DNA of 64,000 bases, from the NCBI GenBank assembly GCA_900555265.1, contig UNSL01000004.1, forward strand, positions 14,173-78,172, in the 5' to 3' direction. Shown here one piece after another: positions 45,792-54,794 of the stretch. The notes beneath the pieces are model-generated. The model did not search any database, had not been told where the DNA came from, and was given only the letters and a program-made list of their open reading frames with translations. The position numbers were made by a program, and so were the translations under genes. Numbering within the stretch: the first letter of the stretch is position 1; every line of letters starts with the position of its first letter. This DNA is from Candidatus Saccharimonadota bacterium. Its GTDB lineage: Bacteria; Patescibacteriota; Saccharimonadia; Saccharimonadales; Saccharimonadaceae.

Positions 45792-47288
45792 TTAATTGAA
45801 TAGCCCAACAGATCCATTGTCCATATTCATTTTACTCAGGACAATTTTTCCAGAAGCGTTGGTCGTCAATCCGTAAACGTATCGCTGATTCGAGGACAAA
45901 ACAGAATCCAAACCAGGTTTAACGCTTATCAGCGTATGAGCGTTCGTGCCATCAAACTCGCGAATCTCCATTTTTCCCGACGCAGAAACGCTACGAATAT
46001 AGAAGTTGTCAAGCCACTTCACTTCCTGCGCCACGCCAATATTAAACGCGCTCGACAATTCTTTACGCTCCAAGTCATAAGTCTGCAATATCGCGCCGCT
46101 TTGCGCCACGACAAATCGCCCAGCATTGTCCATCGTTACGTTCGTAATCGCATTATCAGTCTTAATAATCTTCGCCGTTTTCAAGAACTCTTTTTGGCGG
46201 TCCTTAGAATCCGAAATGTCGCCTCTGTAAATTGTCATATTTTTACCATCAGTCAAAACCACTGTGTCTTTATTGAAATAGCGAGAAATTCGAATTACCG
46301 GAGTAGAATCAGTAGCAAAAGTGCCAATCACAAACGGCTCTTTCCAATCTCGCTTCCAAATTCCTGCCACTTTTTTACCGTCAATAACAGCCAGGTAGGA
46401 CAAACGATCGTCGCCGTAAAGCTTGAAAGATTCAACGCCAGTCAAGATTGGGCTGGAAATTGTCGAGCTATCAAGATCAACTCGTCTCAATTCGCCAGTT
46501 TCCTGCAAGGCGTAAACCGTGTGCGCGCCAGTCCCCGCAAAGCCAATTTGCTTAATTCCAAAACCAGTCATCGCTGTTACGTCAATAATTTTCTCTGGAT
46601 TTTCTCTATCAAAAACCAGCCACTGCACGCCCGTAGCGTTATTTTCCGTTGGATACGAATGCTTCACTAGCGCGTAACGAGAATCGCGGTCCCACTCCGA
46701 CACGGTAAACGTATGATTATCAGAGGACAGGGAATAGCCAGTCAAAACGCTCGTACTTAACGCATGCTCCGTGAACTTTTCCTTATCTTTGTTCGTGTCG
46801 CGAATGTCGCCAATTGTCAAAATCGGAGTTTTATCTTTAACGCCAAATCCCATCAAGAAATTACCAGCTGGCGACAGAGAAACGGATTGCAATGAGTCAA
46901 ATGTTTTTACCTCAGTAGTTTCGCGTTTTGTCGGAATCAGCCTGGCGTAATTCAAATTCGTAACGGTATCAGATTTAATATTCAACGTCTTTTGCCACGG
47001 TTCGTATTTATCCAATTTCATCGAAAAAGTGTGCTTGCCAGGAAGAACGGTGCTTTTCGTTGGAGTGCGGCGTAGCTCCATATCGTCAACATAAACCAGC
47101 GCCCCGCCAGGATGTGATTCATATTGGACAAGTCCAGTTTGTTGCAATTCTTTCGTATTTGGATCAAACGTATAGCCAAGCATTCTAAACGTCAAAAACG
47201 TAAGAAGAATTATAAGTGATAATGTCATCAGCGTGTACACAAAGGTCCGCCGTGCGAGCTCTTTAGTGCGATTCTTTTTCTGGTACAT
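45792..47288 (-). CDS. PEGA-domain membrane protein with beta-propeller-like region
   Basis: A 498-residue protein with an N-terminal membrane helix (about 14-36), a PEGA domain (VQYESHPGGALVYVDDMELRRTPTKSTVLPGKHTFSMK, about 50-95) and a long repeat region that resembles WD40/TolB-type blades. It is probably external and interacts with the envelope. Convergent with sortase, 8 bp between stops. Confidence 0.85.
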   Translation of the reverse strand: MYQKKNRTKELARRTFVYTLMTLSLIILLTFLTFRMLGYTFDPNTKELQQTGLVQYESHPGGALVYVDDMELRRTPTKSTVLPGKHTFSMKLDKYEPWQKTLNIKSDTVTNLNYARLIPTKRETTEVKTFDSLQSVSLSPAGNFLMGFGVKDKTPILTIGDIRDTNKDKEKFTEHALSTSVLTGYSLSSDNHTFTVSEWDRDSRYALVKHSYPTENNATGVQWLVFDRENPEKIIDVTAMTGFGIKQIGFAGTGAHTVYALQETGELRRVDLDSSTISSPILTGVESFKLYGDDRLSYLAVIDGKKVAGIWKRDWKEPFVIGTFATDSTPVIRISRYFNKDTVVLTDGKNMTIYRGDISDSKDRQKEFLKTAKIIKTDNAITNVTMDNAGRFVVAQSGAILQTYDLERKELSSAFNIGVAQEVKWLDNFYIRSVSASGKMEIREFDGTNAHTLISVKPGLDSVLSSNQRYVYGLTTNASGKIVLSKMNMDNGSVGLFN

Positions 47289-47377
47289 AATTACGGAAAT
47301 TATAACATATTTTTACACTTGAAAAAACCTTAGGCGATTTGTACTATAATATATAGGAATAAACATTAGGGGGATTA

Positions 47378-48400
47378 ATGGCAAGTAAAAATTACGTGGT
47401 AATAAACGGGCGAGCTTATAATACTATCACTGGAATGGTGATGGATGATATTAAGATTGAAAAATCTGAAATAGAAAAAGAACAATCAATCAGTAGGCGC
47501 GGCACATCCGTATCAAATATTCACGCCGCACACGTTCAGAAATCCAGTACACTGAATCGTCGGCACGTTAAAATGCCGCAGCGTACGCCATTGGCTGCCA
47601 AACCCCAGAAGGCTCGCGTCGACGTGAAACAACATGTCGCCGTGAAGAAGTTTTCTACGCCAATTGTCAGCAAGCCAGCTCCTCAGAAAATTGCTATTAA
47701 CCGCCCAGCCGAAGCTCACCCCGTTACTCGTCGCGCCCAACAAAGATCTCTTAGCGTTGATAATAAATTGCGAAAAGAACGCCAGCCTCTGGCTATGAAT
47801 AACAATCCGCTTGTCGCTACGGCTCCACAAAAAATAGAAAAGCCAATTACAAAAACCGCTCATCAATTGAAAAACGAAGCGATTGAGAAAGCTTTGTCGA
47901 ATGAAATTATCAGCAATAAAAAAGCACGTCGACGCCAGAAAAAGGGCGGTGCCTTGCGTTGGTTGAATACGTTTTCTGTTGGTTTTGCGGTGATGCTACT
48001 CGGTGGCTATTTAACATACCTGAGTATGCCAAATATCTCTATAAAAATGGCAGCCGTTCAATCAGGAATTGACGCCAAATATCCAGGTTACAAGCCAGAC
48101 GGCTACGCGCTAAACGGACCTATCAAATTCAAATCGGGCGAGGTCTCTATGAAATACGCCTACGCCGACGGAAGTTCAGGGTACACCATAACTCAGCAAA
48201 AAAGCGGCTGGAATTCGTCAGCAGTGAAAGAATTTTTCTCTGAAAAACACAAGAATCCGAACACCACGATGATCGACGGATTGACAATTTACAGCGGCGG
48301 GAAAGAAGCGGCTTGGGTAAACGGCGGAATCCTATATCAAATCAGCGGTGACGCGAACCTCTCAAGCAGTCAAATTGAAAAAATTGCCACTAGTCTGTAA
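47378..48400 (+). CDS. Membrane protein of unknown function with disordered basic N-terminus
   Basis: A 340-residue protein: residues 1-190 are basic and disordered (rich in Lys, Arg, Gln, Ala), one membrane helix at about 194-213 (WLNTFSVGFAVMLLGGYLTYL) and an external C-terminal domain (about 220-340) with YAYADGSSGYTITQQKSGW. Topology is the reverse of the sortase, with a large cytoplasmic tail. I recognise no family. TATAAT (47345-47350) and a TTAGGGGGA SD give it a leader. Confidence 0.7.
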   Translation: MASKNYVVINGRAYNTITGMVMDDIKIEKSEIEKEQSISRRGTSVSNIHAAHVQKSSTLNRRHVKMPQRTPLAAKPQKARVDVKQHVAVKKFSTPIVSKPAPQKIAINRPAEAHPVTRRAQQRSLSVDNKLRKERQPLAMNNNPLVATAPQKIEKPITKTAHQLKNEAIEKALSNEIISNKKARRRQKKGGALRWLNTFSVGFAVMLLGGYLTYLSMPNISIKMAAVQSGIDAKYPGYKPDGYALNGPIKFKSGEVSMKYAYADGSSGYTITQQKSGWNSSAVKEFFSEKHKNPNTTMIDGLTIYSGGKEAAWVNGGILYQISGDANLSSSQIEKIATSL

Positions 48401-48429
48401 CTCATCAGATAACGTGCTATAATTTATTC

Positions 48430-49875
48430 ATGACTATTAGAACTCGTTTTGCGCCAAGTCCGACTGGCTATATTCACTTAGGCAACGTCCGCACCGCGCT
48501 ATACACATACCTTGTCGCCAGAGCGCATCAGGGAGATTTCATCTTACGCATTGAAGACACGGATCAAGCTCGGTTCGTTGAAGGCGCGGAAGAAATGATT
48601 TTGGAAACTCTAAATTGGCTAGGGCTAAATTGGGATGAGGGACCAATTCTTAACAATCCAAAAGAAGAGTCTGGCAATTTTGGTCCATATCACCAAACAG
48701 ATCGCCGTGATATTTACATAAAGTGGGCAAAGAAAATGATTGGCGAAGGACTAGCTTACGCCGATCCGTACACGCCTGAAGAAGTGCAAGTTTTCCGCGA
48801 CAAAGCCAAGGCTGAAAAACGAGCATTTTTATATCGCGACCATCGTCCAGAGAATCCACCAGAGTGGCAACTTGGAATGCCGCTGCGCTTCAAAGTTCCG
48901 GAAATTAAGCGATATTCTTGGAAAGACGCCGTTATGGGTGAGTTGTCGGCTGGTCCAGAAGCTTTGGACGACTTCATTTTGATCAAAGCGGACAGTCTGC
49001 CAACCTACAATTTTGCGCACATCATTGACGATTTCGAAATGCAAGTCACGCACGTGATTCGCGGCTCGGAATATATTGCCAGTACGCCTAAGTATCTGTC
49101 GCTTTACGAAGCGCTTAAAATTACGCCACCGATTCTGGCGCACGTGCCACATATTATGGCGCCATCGGGAAATAAAAAACTTGGCAAGCGTGACGGCGCT
49201 AAAAGCGTAACTGAATATCGATCAGAGGGGATTTTGCCGGAAGCGATGCTTAATTTCTTAGCGCAACTTGGTTGGAATGACGGCACGGAACAGGAAATTT
49301 TCAGTAAAGCTGAACTGATTGAAAAGTTCTCACTTGACCGCGTTCAAAAATCTGGCGCGCGCTTTGACGAACAGCGACTCATTTGGCTGAATGGTCAATG
49401 GATCCGATCGCTTAGTCTGGACGATCTTTATTCTCGCTGCCAATCATTCTGGGGCGAAGAAGCCAAAAACGCCGACGAATCTTATAAAAAACGCGTTCTG
49501 GAATTGGCGCAAGATCGCTTGAAGACATTGCAAGATTTGCCAAAATTAACAAGCTATTTCTTCGTCGAGCCTGAAATTGACACGGAATTAATTGATGGAA
49601 ATAAGCAACTTCGCAAATTGACCGACGACGAGCGACGAGATTTATTGACAATTGCTCGCCAAGAATTCGAGAAAATTACAGATTGGACGTCAGAAACAGT
49701 TCAGAATTGCCTTAATGAATTACTAGAAACGACGGGGCAGAAGCCGGGGATTTTGTTTAGTCTGGTGAGAATTGTGACAACGTGGGCGCCGTTTAGTCCG
49801 CAGCTTAACGACACATTGGCGCTAATTGGCAAGGAAAAAACTCTGCAAAGAATCGATAATTATCTACAAAAATAG
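48430..49875 (+). CDS. gltX: Glutamyl-tRNA synthetase
   Basis: A 481-residue class I synthetase. RFAPSPTGYIHLGNVRTALYTY carries the HIGH-type signature and KKLGKRDGAKSV the KMSKS-type loop; a C-terminal helical domain binds the anticodon. TATAAT 48418-48423 ends 6 nt before the ATG. Because tRNA-Gln is present but no GlnRS is in view, this enzyme may also charge tRNA-Gln for the amidotransferase route. Confidence 0.96.
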   Translation: MTIRTRFAPSPTGYIHLGNVRTALYTYLVARAHQGDFILRIEDTDQARFVEGAEEMILETLNWLGLNWDEGPILNNPKEESGNFGPYHQTDRRDIYIKWAKKMIGEGLAYADPYTPEEVQVFRDKAKAEKRAFLYRDHRPENPPEWQLGMPLRFKVPEIKRYSWKDAVMGELSAGPEALDDFILIKADSLPTYNFAHIIDDFEMQVTHVIRGSEYIASTPKYLSLYEALKITPPILAHVPHIMAPSGNKKLGKRDGAKSVTEYRSEGILPEAMLNFLAQLGWNDGTEQEIFSKAELIEKFSLDRVQKSGARFDEQRLIWLNGQWIRSLSLDDLYSRCQSFWGEEAKNADESYKKRVLELAQDRLKTLQDLPKLTSYFFVEPEIDTELIDGNKQLRKLTDDERRDLLTIARQEFEKITDWTSETVQNCLNELLETTGQKPGILFSLVRIVTTWAPFSPQLNDTLALIGKEKTLQRIDNYLQK

Positions 49876-49913
49876 TTTATTCGTGCGCCGAAAATGCTAT
49901 ACTAAGCATAAGC

Positions 49914-51020
49914 ATGAATGTTGAAAAAATAGATAAATCAGGACAAAAAAAGAACGCCCGCTGGGAGTCGTTCAAAGAATGGGTAAAAAAGCATATTCTG
50001 ACGATTGTGCTCGTGGTGAGCGCGATGGTTATTGCTGGAGTTTTCATAATTGCTATTCACTCCATAAAATACGAGCAGACCGCTAGCGTGGAACTGAAAT
50101 TGCCAACTAAAAAACCCGTGCCGAAGAAGTTTTATTCGCCATTGACCGGAATGGAAATCGCGAACGAAGCCGCCGCAAAGTTGCCTGTAACTGGCGTGAT
50201 GATTGAGAATAGTCCAGCCGCCAGACCGCAGTCAGGACTGAAGAAAGCCGGCGTGGTTTATGAAGCTGTGGCGGAGGGCGGAATCACTAGATTCTTGGCT
50301 CTGTATCAGGGAGAAAAGCCGGCGCTAATTGGTCCAGTGCGAAGCTTGAGATTGTACTATTTGAGCTGGGCGGCGCCATATCAAGCATCAATCGCGCACG
50401 TTGGCGGAAGCCCCAATGCTTTATCTCAAGTCAGAAACGGCAATTATCGCGACATCGACCAGTTCTTTAACGACGGATCGTATTGGCGATCTCGCGACCG
50501 CTACGCGCCACACAACGTCTACACCTCAGGGGAGAAGCTTGACCAATTGAACAACGCAAAAGGCTATAACAATTCCGAATTCACTAGCTTCGCGCGAGCA
50601 GACGGCAAGCCCGTCGAATCACCAAACGCCACATCTGTAAGCATAAACCTCAGCGGGTCGCTCTACAACACCTCATACGCTTACGACAAGGCGTCAAATT
50701 CTTACCTCAGGAGCATGGCTGGCGCGCCACACACTGACAGGGAAGATGGGCAAATTGCCCCAAATACTGTCGTAGCTATGGAAGTGAGCGTTGAAGCTCG
50801 GGCTCAAAATTACGATGGATACGAAGACGTCAAAACGACAGGATCCGGCAAAGCTTACATTTTCCAAAACGGCACAGTCGCCACCGCCACTTGGTCAAAA
50901 GCGGACATAAATTCGCCGCTTAAGTTGACAGACGAATCCGGAAAAGACATCGCCTTAAATCGCGGACAAACATGGATTGCAGCCTTCACGCCAGGAAGGG
51001 GAAGTGTTTCATGGCAATAG
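49914..51020 (+). CDS. DUF3048-domain lipoprotein-like membrane protein (YerB type)
   Basis: A 368-residue protein with an N-terminal membrane helix (about 29-48) and the two-part DUF3048 region: VTGVMIENSPAARPQSGLKKAGVVYEAVAEGGITRFLALYQ and, at the end, PLKLTDESGKDIALNRGQTWIAAFTPGRGSVSW. The fold's function is not known; it is on the outer face. The stop lies inside the start of the kinase gene (10-bp overlap), so the kinase may sense something together with it. Confidence 0.88.
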   Translation: MNVEKIDKSGQKKNARWESFKEWVKKHILTIVLVVSAMVIAGVFIIAIHSIKYEQTASVELKLPTKKPVPKKFYSPLTGMEIANEAAAKLPVTGVMIENSPAARPQSGLKKAGVVYEAVAEGGITRFLALYQGEKPALIGPVRSLRLYYLSWAAPYQASIAHVGGSPNALSQVRNGNYRDIDQFFNDGSYWRSRDRYAPHNVYTSGEKLDQLNNAKGYNNSEFTSFARADGKPVESPNATSVSINLSGSLYNTSYAYDKASNSYLRSMAGAPHTDREDGQIAPNTVVAMEVSVEARAQNYDGYEDVKTTGSGKAYIFQNGTVATATWSKADINSPLKLTDESGKDIALNRGQTWIAAFTPGRGSVSWQ

Positions 51021-52537
51021 ATCCGACATCTAAAACCTTGCGCGAGTACAAACAATATTATTACCGAAAAGTCATATTAGTCTTATTATCAGCGAGCGCC
51101 TGCATCATATTGGGGCTGGGGATCGCACTCCACTTCACGGCGATTTCCATATTCCAGATAAATTTCTGGATTATCATTTTAATTACCGCTATTTTGCAAA
51201 TCCTATTTTCAATTTCTATCGTTAAAATCATCGCTGCGCCGCTTAATAAAATTCTGGCGGCGCTTTCTCATAAAATTGGCGAACCGACGACCGACACTCC
51301 GCCAAATCCCAACGATAAACGCTACGAAAAAACTGGATTTAAGACGGCACTTCAGGCAATTTATGGCGATTATCAACCAGAACAAAAACCAGCTAGCGAC
51401 AACGACAAGCCAAAAATCCCGCTCACTCAAGCTCTAAATCAAGCTAGCACTGGCGTCGTGGTTCTTAATTCCAATCAGAAAATTATCTTTGCCAATTCCG
51501 CCGCTCCGATTTCCAGGAACGCAAAAGGCGAGGATTTTCTGGCGCTTGATTTTCTAAACGAACCGAGCATTTCCGATTGGCTTCACGAAATTGCCAATGA
51601 GAAAATTAAAGCCGAGCGCCGCTGGCAACGCATTAGCACCAACCCCGACATCATCCAAAAAACACGAATATTCGACATTGTGGCTTCATTTGAGAAAGGC
51701 GCCGCCGCCGAAACTGTCATTTTTCTCATCGACAAGTCTAAAGGATATTTGCCGGAAGAAGAGGACCTTAATTTCATCTCATTTGCCGCCCATGAACTTC
51801 GCGGACCGATTACAGTTATTCGTGGATATCTGGACATTATCAATGAAGAGTTTGCTGGACGCTTGCAGGGCGACGAAAGGCAGCTTCTTGATAGGCTGGT
51901 CGTTTCGTCCAATCGCTTGTCTAGCTACATTGACAACATTCTTAACGTTGCCAGATATGATAGACATCACTTGAAGGTTTATCTGCTGGAAGACACTGTC
52001 GCTAATATTTACGCCTCGATTGCTGACGATATGCAACTTCGCGCCTCGACTCAACACAGAATGCTTAACGTCAATATTCCAGACGACCTCCCAACCGTAG
52101 CCGCTGACCACGGAAGCATCGGGGAAGTGATTGGTAATCTAATTGACAATGCCATCAAATACAGTTTTGAGGGCGGGTCCGTAACCGTTTCCGCAGAGAA
52201 AAAAGGCGACTTCGTGGAAGTGTCCGTCGCTGATAATGGAATTGGAATGCCGGCGAATGTCGTGGACAATTTGTTCCATAAGTTCTATCGATCGCACAGA
52301 TCACGCGAGGCTGTGGCTGGGACGGGAATTGGACTTTACATCTGCAAAGCCTTTGTCGAATCGCACGGCGGCTCAATTACCGCTCGATCCCGCGAAAATG
52401 AAGGCTCGGTTTTTTCATTCACTTTGCCAATTTATGCTACAGTTAAAGATAAATTGTTAGAAGACGGGCAACTGAATAATCAATTGATACGAAAGGGCGG
52501 CGGCTGGATAAAAAATCACGCTATGTATAAGGGCTAG
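51011..52537 (+). CDS. PAS-containing sensor histidine kinase
   Basis: A 508-residue kinase starting at the ATG at 51011 (SD GGAAGGGGA; overlapping the DUF3048 stop by 10 bp). Two membrane helices (about 18-38 and 45-65), a PAS-like domain (about 140-235: GVVVLNSNQKIIFANSAA), HisKA with His at about 261 (FAAHELRGPITVIRGY) and HATPase (NLIDNAIKYSFEG, GTGIGLYICKAF). Forms a unit with the receiver protein that follows 8 bp later. Confidence 0.92.
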   Translation: MAIDPTSKTLREYKQYYYRKVILVLLSASACIILGLGIALHFTAISIFQINFWIIILITAILQILFSISIVKIIAAPLNKILAALSHKIGEPTTDTPPNPNDKRYEKTGFKTALQAIYGDYQPEQKPASDNDKPKIPLTQALNQASTGVVVLNSNQKIIFANSAAPISRNAKGEDFLALDFLNEPSISDWLHEIANEKIKAERRWQRISTNPDIIQKTRIFDIVASFEKGAAAETVIFLIDKSKGYLPEEEDLNFISFAAHELRGPITVIRGYLDIINEEFAGRLQGDERQLLDRLVVSSNRLSSYIDNILNVARYDRHHLKVYLLEDTVANIYASIADDMQLRASTQHRMLNVNIPDDLPTVAADHGSIGEVIGNLIDNAIKYSFEGGSVTVSAEKKGDFVEVSVADNGIGMPANVVDNLFHKFYRSHRSREAVAGTGIGLYICKAFVESHGGSITARSRENEGSVFSFTLPIYATVKDKLLEDGQLNNQLIRKGGGWIKNHAMYKG

Positions 52538-52545
52538 GAGGAATT

Positions 52546-52926
52546 ATGATAAAGACAATTTTATGCGTGGAAGATGACCGATTTATTGGCGAAATGTACG
52601 TCAGAAGTCTGCAAAAAGCGGGATATGACGTGACGTGGGTGGTCGACGGGAATGACGGGCTAGTGGCAGCGCGCAACCAGAACTTTGACCTGATAATCCT
52701 CGACTTAATGCTACCAGAGCAACGCGGCGACCAGATTTTAGACGCGCTGAGAAACAACAATGTCGATTTGGTTCCGAATAGCAAGATTTTGATTATGACC
52801 AATTTTGAGCAAGACGAGGCTTCGCGTAAATCTGTCATGAGTCGCGTCGATGGATATCTGATTAAAGCCGACATTACGCCGCGGAATTTGATAGAAGTCG
52901 TTAAGCAGATGAGTAGCGACGACTAA
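52546..52926 (+). CDS. Single-domain response regulator (receiver only)
   Basis: A 126-residue CheY-like receiver with the acidic pair ED at 10-11, Asp53 (LIILDLMLPEQ) and Lys at about 109 (YLIKADITP). No output domain, so it must act through protein contacts or phosphotransfer. SD AGGAGG before the ATG. Probably phosphorylated by the preceding kinase. Confidence 0.93.
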   Translation: MIKTILCVEDDRFIGEMYVRSLQKAGYDVTWVVDGNDGLVAARNQNFDLIILDLMLPEQRGDQILDALRNNNVDLVPNSKILIMTNFEQDEASRKSVMSRVDGYLIKADITPRNLIEVVKQMSSDD

Positions 52927-52959
52927 AAATATTTTGACGCAATGAAAAATGAAGCTGAG

Positions 52960-52978
52960 GATATTCACCCAGAATATC
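52960..52978 (+). other. Perfect hairpin after the receiver gene
   Basis: GATATTC / GAATATC with an ACCCA loop. There is no T-run, so processing or pausing is as likely as termination. The rest of 52927-53151 contains further inverted repeats (GGCTAGT/ACTAGCC, GATAAA/TTTATC) but no credible gene. Confidence 0.4.
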
Positions 52979-53002
52979 TGAACTGTAAATAATTCAAGAT
53001 AA

Positions 53003-53027
53003 TAAAAAGAGCCCTCTCGCGAGCTCT
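53003..53027 (-). terminator. Terminator of the GNAT gene
   Basis: On the minus strand AGAGC ... GCTCT followed by TTTTTATT. It leaves about 125 nt of 3' untranslated RNA with two extra hairpins. Confidence 0.65.
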
Positions 53028-53151
53028 GGATTAATGTTCTGCAAGTTTAAAAGGCTAGTTGTTCGACATCTTAATTCAGATATCAGCGACACTAGCCCAA
53101 GTCGCTCGCGTATTTTAGATAAACTGAGTTTATCACAGGGAAACGCAAAAC

Positions 53152-54006
53152 CTAAGGACTATCCGTATTACACACAGACAATCCCCATTGTAGTGTATAG
53201 CTATTCGGGCTATTAGCTTCGGGCAAGACGCCCTCGATCCTCCAGCCGTACCGCTGGAGGATGACAATCTGCTGTAGGTTAGGAAAAATTTGGATGTACA
53301 ATTTACGTCCAAAATTTCCTATTAGCAAGTTTGACACAGACGATACAAGCGCCTCGAAAACTGCATCCGACTCCGCAGAAAGAAGATTCAACTTTATAGG
53401 CTGATCCTTCTTTGCTACAACATGCATACAGCCAACGACCTGTTCATGACATTCAGCCTTGAACAGCAGTTGCATAGTATTGTGATGTATACTTCCGCGC
53501 GAAAAAGCCACAGCGACACAAGATAAGTCACGATTAGGCTCATTGAATAAATATTTGTATAGCGAATATTCATCAACGCCTGGCTTGTAATGACCCTTAG
53601 CCATTACGGCAACAACAAAGTCTTTCTTCAGGAAAAACTTTAGCGCGGCTTCATTCGTGGAGGCGACAGTGCAATAAATCTGTCGAGCCCCCAAATTACG
53701 AGCTAGGCTTTCGGCATGTTTCAGCAACTCGCCTCCAATGCCATTATTGCCACGATGTTCCTCGCTAACAATCAGCGGATTGATCTTCGCCGTCTGTTCT
53801 TGCTTGTTGAATTTTACTCGGACAAATCCAGAAGACCGACCGCAACATTCAGCAATGAACAAATATTGATCAGCCGAATGAACGAAAAAGCGTTGAGCGT
53901 TGTCTGCGGGATCGTCATTGTAAAACGCGCTCAGAGTCTTAGACATGAGTCCAGAAATGAACTCAAAGTCGTCCACTCCAGCTTCACGAATGCTAACCTT
54001 CTTCAT
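53152..54006 (-). CDS. GNAT acetyltransferase, possibly double domain
   Basis: A 284-residue protein. The N-terminal GNAT domain shows INPLIVSEEHRGNNGIGGELLKHAESLARNLGARQIYCTVAS with the acetyl-CoA loop RGNNGIG, and FFLKKDFVVAVMAKG. The C-terminal half (about 150-284) has beta strands and might be a degenerate second GNAT domain. The ATG at 54006 has the SD AGGAAGGTG; a GTG nine bases earlier is less likely. Substrate unknown. Confidence 0.82.
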   Translation of the reverse strand: MKKVSIREAGVDDFEFISGLMSKTLSAFYNDDPADNAQRFFVHSADQYLFIAECCGRSSGFVRVKFNKQEQTAKINPLIVSEEHRGNNGIGGELLKHAESLARNLGARQIYCTVASTNEAALKFFLKKDFVVAVMAKGHYKPGVDEYSLYKYLFNEPNRDLSCVAVAFSRGSIHHNTMQLLFKAECHEQVVGCMHVVAKKDQPIKLNLLSAESDAVFEALVSSVSNLLIGNFGRKLYIQIFPNLQQIVILQRYGWRIEGVLPEANSPNSYTLQWGLSVCNTDSP

Positions 54007-54112
54007 AAGGTACACCTTCCTGTAATAGCTACATTTTATAGTAGCAATATAGTAGGACAGAATATATTATACAATTAAACCATCATAAGTTCAATGCCAT
54101 AATTTGCAATAT

Positions 54113-54132
54113 AAAAAAGACCTAAAAGGTCT
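54113..54132 (-). terminator. Terminator of the tRNA-Glu transcript
   Basis: On the minus strand AGACCT-TTT-AGGTCT followed by six T; directly after the tRNA. Confidence 0.88.
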
Positions 54133-54149
54133 ATATTCTCGAAATCATC

Positions 54150-54224
54150 TGGTGACCCCACCGGGAATCGAACCCGGGTTGCCAGGATGAGAACCTGGTG
54201 TCCTAACCGCTAGACGATAGGGCC
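54150..54224 (-). tRNA. tRNA-Glu (anticodon CUC)
   Basis: 75-nt cloverleaf on the minus strand with encoded CCA: D arm TCGTCTAGCGGTTAGGA, anticodon stem CCAGG/CCTGG with loop TTCTCAT (CTC), T arm CCGGG TTCGATT CCCGG. Acceptor GGCCCTA/TGGGGTC with two G-T pairs. Reads GAG. Confidence 0.96.
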
Positions 54225-54263
54225 GCAACTCCATGGATTATACCACGAGAAGGGAAGGCTTGT

Positions 54264-54734
54264 CTACTTTTTCTCTATGTTAGGCGTCGACTTTTTATGG
54301 TAAGACAGCATAGCCCAAGAGCTATATATTAAAACGACCAGAGAAATAACAATAGGAGAGAAATATAAATTGATCATACCAATAATCGACAAGACCTTTA
54401 CGATGAATACGTCTTTATTGGCAATGAGAAAAAATAGCCCGAATCGTAAAAAGATGACTAATACATAAAATATTACCGTCGCACATCCAATGACAGTCAA
54501 GACTTTTGAAACTTTATCAGTAATCCAATATCGTCCAGTTTTATACCAATAGATTGAAATGCAGGCGAGTATGATAGCATACGCCCCTAAGATGTGACCC
54601 AAAGGACCAATGAACGACTTAAATATATCAGACGTGGCACCAATGAGGTTCGCTGAGATGATACAAATTATCACAAAGACCACAGTTCGTTTAAAAGCTG
54701 GGCTACTTTGGTCGTTGTGCTGATCATGATTCAT
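54264..54734 (-). CDS. Four-helix membrane protein, unknown
   Basis: A 156-residue membrane protein with four helices (about 16-34, 42-62, 75-100, 112-140), a His/Asp-rich start (MNHDQHNDQSS) and a Lys-rich end. Similar in size and layout to 27367-27822 but with no obvious sequence identity. The ATG and the kinase gene to the right are divergent within about 60 bp. Confidence 0.7.
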   Translation of the reverse strand: MNHDQHNDQSSPAFKRTVVFVIICIISANLIGATSDIFKSFIGPLGHILGAYAIILACISIYWYKTGRYWITDKVSKVLTVIGCATVIFYVLVIFLRFGLFFLIANKDVFIVKVLSIIGMINLYFSPIVISLVVLIYSSWAMLSYHKKSTPNIEKK

Positions 54735-54794
54735 AGAGTTAGTATACCACGTTTATCACTTGAGATTTTTCCGAAAATTCGCCATAATAAAAGC

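Noticed and set aside
53034..53216. 60-codon plus-strand frame between the receiver gene and the GNAT gene
   Set aside because: It overlaps the antisense of the GNAT 3' end, has no SD, and the amino-acid sequence is not protein-like.
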